A stretch of DNA of 5,424 nucleotides from an uncultured Legionellales bacterium (GTDB taxonomy: Bacteria; Pseudomonadota; Gammaproteobacteria; UBA1113): NCBI GenBank assembly GCA_945956945.1, contig CAMFJO010000075.1, forward strand, positions 1 through 5,424, written 5' to 3'. Both the position numbers and the translations under genes were made by a program. Below the pieces are notes generated by a model, which made no database searches, was not told where the DNA came from, and saw only the letters and a list, made by a program, of their open reading frames with translations. Below are positions 4,451 through 5,424 of this stretch, piece by piece. Position 1 is the first letter of the stretch. Each line of letters opens with the position of its first letter.

Positions 4451-5424
4451 ATGGACCTAACAGAATTAAGACGTAAGCAACCGACAGAGTTAATGGCTTT
4501 GGCGGAAGAATTAAAACTAGATAACCTGGCGAGAGCGCGTAAGCAAGATATTATTTTTAAAATCTTGACGGCCAAGGCTAAAAACAATGAAGATATTTTC
4601 AGTCATGGTGTGCTAGAGATCTTACCCGATGGTTTTGGCTTTTTACGCTCAGATGATTGTTCCTATTTAAATGGTCCAGATGATGTTTATGTTTCTCCCA
4701 GCCAAATTCGCCGTTTTTCTTTGCGCACGGGTGATACCATCTCAGGTAAAATTCGTCCGCCCAAAGGCGATGAACGCTATTTTGCCATGTTACAGGTTGA
4801 TGAAATTAACTTTGAACCGCCGGAGATGGCACGCAATAAGATCCCCTTTGAAAATCTTACACCTTTATTTGCAAATGAACGCTTGCGTATGGAGCGCGGC
4901 AATGGCAGCAGTGAAGATCTCACCTCTCGTGCCATTGATTTGATTGCGCCAATTGGTAAGGGACAACGCGCTTTGATCGTAGCACCGCCTAAAGCGGGTA
5001 AAACGATGTTACTGCAAAGTATCGCCCAATCCATTGCGACCAATTATCCTGAATGTTATTTAATTGTTTTACTGATAGACGAACGCCCTGAAGAAGTGAC
5101 AGAAATGGAACGTTCTGTTCGAGGCGAAGTGATCGCCAGTACCTTTGATGAACCTGCCACGCGACACGTCCAAGTAGCCGAAATGGTGATGGAAAAAGCA
5201 AGGCGTTTGGTAGAACATAAACGTGATGTGGTTATTTTATTAGATTCTATTACGCGTTTGGCGCGAGCCTACAATACGGTAGTGCCTGCTTCGGGTAAAG
5301 TATTAACGGGTGGTGTGGATGCCAATGCTTTGCAGAGACCCAAACGTTTCTTTGGTGCCGCACGTAACATTGAAGAAGGCGGTAGTTTAACGATTATTGC
5401 TTCGGCGATGATCGATACCGGTTC
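4451..5424 (+). CDS. rho: Transcription termination factor Rho (3' end missing)
   Basis: A hexameric RNA-dependent ATPase/helicase that loads on C-rich nascent RNA and ends transcription; cytoplasmic. 324 codons are present before the window edge, of an expected total near 419. The N-terminal helical domain begins MDLTELR and includes [12 protein letters not shown] (25-36). The primary RNA-binding fold has GFGFLR (61-66), Y80, E108 and Y110. The ATPase core has Walker A PPKAGKT (179-185, K181 and K184), catalytic E211 with R212, Walker B D265 (VILLDS) and the Q-loop GKVLTGGVD (282-290). Residue numbers agree with E. coli Rho throughout. The R-loop and last ~95 residues lie outside the window. 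The ribosome binding site is weak: GTGAG at 4441-4445, 5 nt before the ATG. Autogenous control by Rho-dependent attenuation in the leader is known in E. coli; the long leader here would allow it, but that is inference. Confidence 0.97.
   Translation, partial: MDLTELRRKQPTELMALAEELKLDNLARARKQDIIFKILTAKAKNNEDIFSHGVLEILPDGFGFLRSDDCSYLNGPDDVYVSPSQIRRFSLRTGDTISGKIRPPKGDERYFAMLQVDEINFEPPEMARNKIPFENLTPLFANERLRMERGNGSSEDLTSRAIDLIAPIGKGQRALIVAPPKAGKTMLLQSIAQSIATNYPECYLIVLLIDERPEEVTEMERSVRGEVIASTFDEPATRHVQVAEMVMEKARRLVEHKRDVVILLDSITRLARAYNTVVPASGKVLTGGVDANALQRPKRFFGAARNIEEGGSLTIIASAMIDTG

Noticed and set aside
1..5424. Search by eye for tRNA, rRNA, CRISPR arrays, tandem repeats and transposase genes.
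   Set aside because: No cloverleaf-like sequence, regularly spaced repeats or transposase motif was seen. A computational scan (tRNAscan, Infernal) was not possible.

Overview
The window looks like chromosomal DNA from a gammaproteobacterium with a moderately AT-rich genome. The best evidence is the Rho protein: its first 324 residues align with the E. coli protein as I remember it with no apparent gap, and the order trxA then rho is the usual gammaproteobacterial one. A Legionella/Coxiella-like relative would fit the base composition and gene style, but that is a guess.

Layout. Positions 1-79 are the 3' end of a ribulose-phosphate 3-epimerase gene (rpe). It is followed on the same strand by gloB (130-906), the second enzyme of the glyoxalase pathway. 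A YfcA-like TSUP membrane permease gene (1645-875) lies on the minus strand, and its 3' end overlaps that of gloB by 32 bp. It is divergent from an exported adenosine deaminase gene (1724-3196). These two genes share a 78-bp promoter region containing a short inverted repeat, and both start with GTG. After a 203-bp spacer with a clear -10 box comes trxA (3400-3726), encoding thioredoxin 1. After a further 724 bp comes rho (4451 onward), which runs off the right edge.

The coding genes are ordinary housekeeping or accessory functions: thiol and methylglyoxal metabolism, nucleoside deamination outside the cytoplasm, a small-solute permease and transcription termination. There is no sign that they form one dedicated system. 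No transposase, CRISPR array, tRNA or rRNA was recognised.

The unusual part is the 724-bp trxA-rho gap. It contains a nearly perfect-length imperfect palindrome (4106-4206, two 48-nt arms around a 5-nt loop). Further out are inverted 7-mers (4066-4072 and 4236-4242) and a possible 5-bp direct repeat. A small GC-rich hairpin with a T run shares bases with one palindrome arm. Several very small open frames lie on both strands, including a 40-codon minus-strand frame of protein-like composition. The best explanations are an inserted palindromic intergenic repeat (MITE/REP-like) with decayed neighbouring sequence, or a long structured leader controlling rho. The sequence alone does not decide between them.
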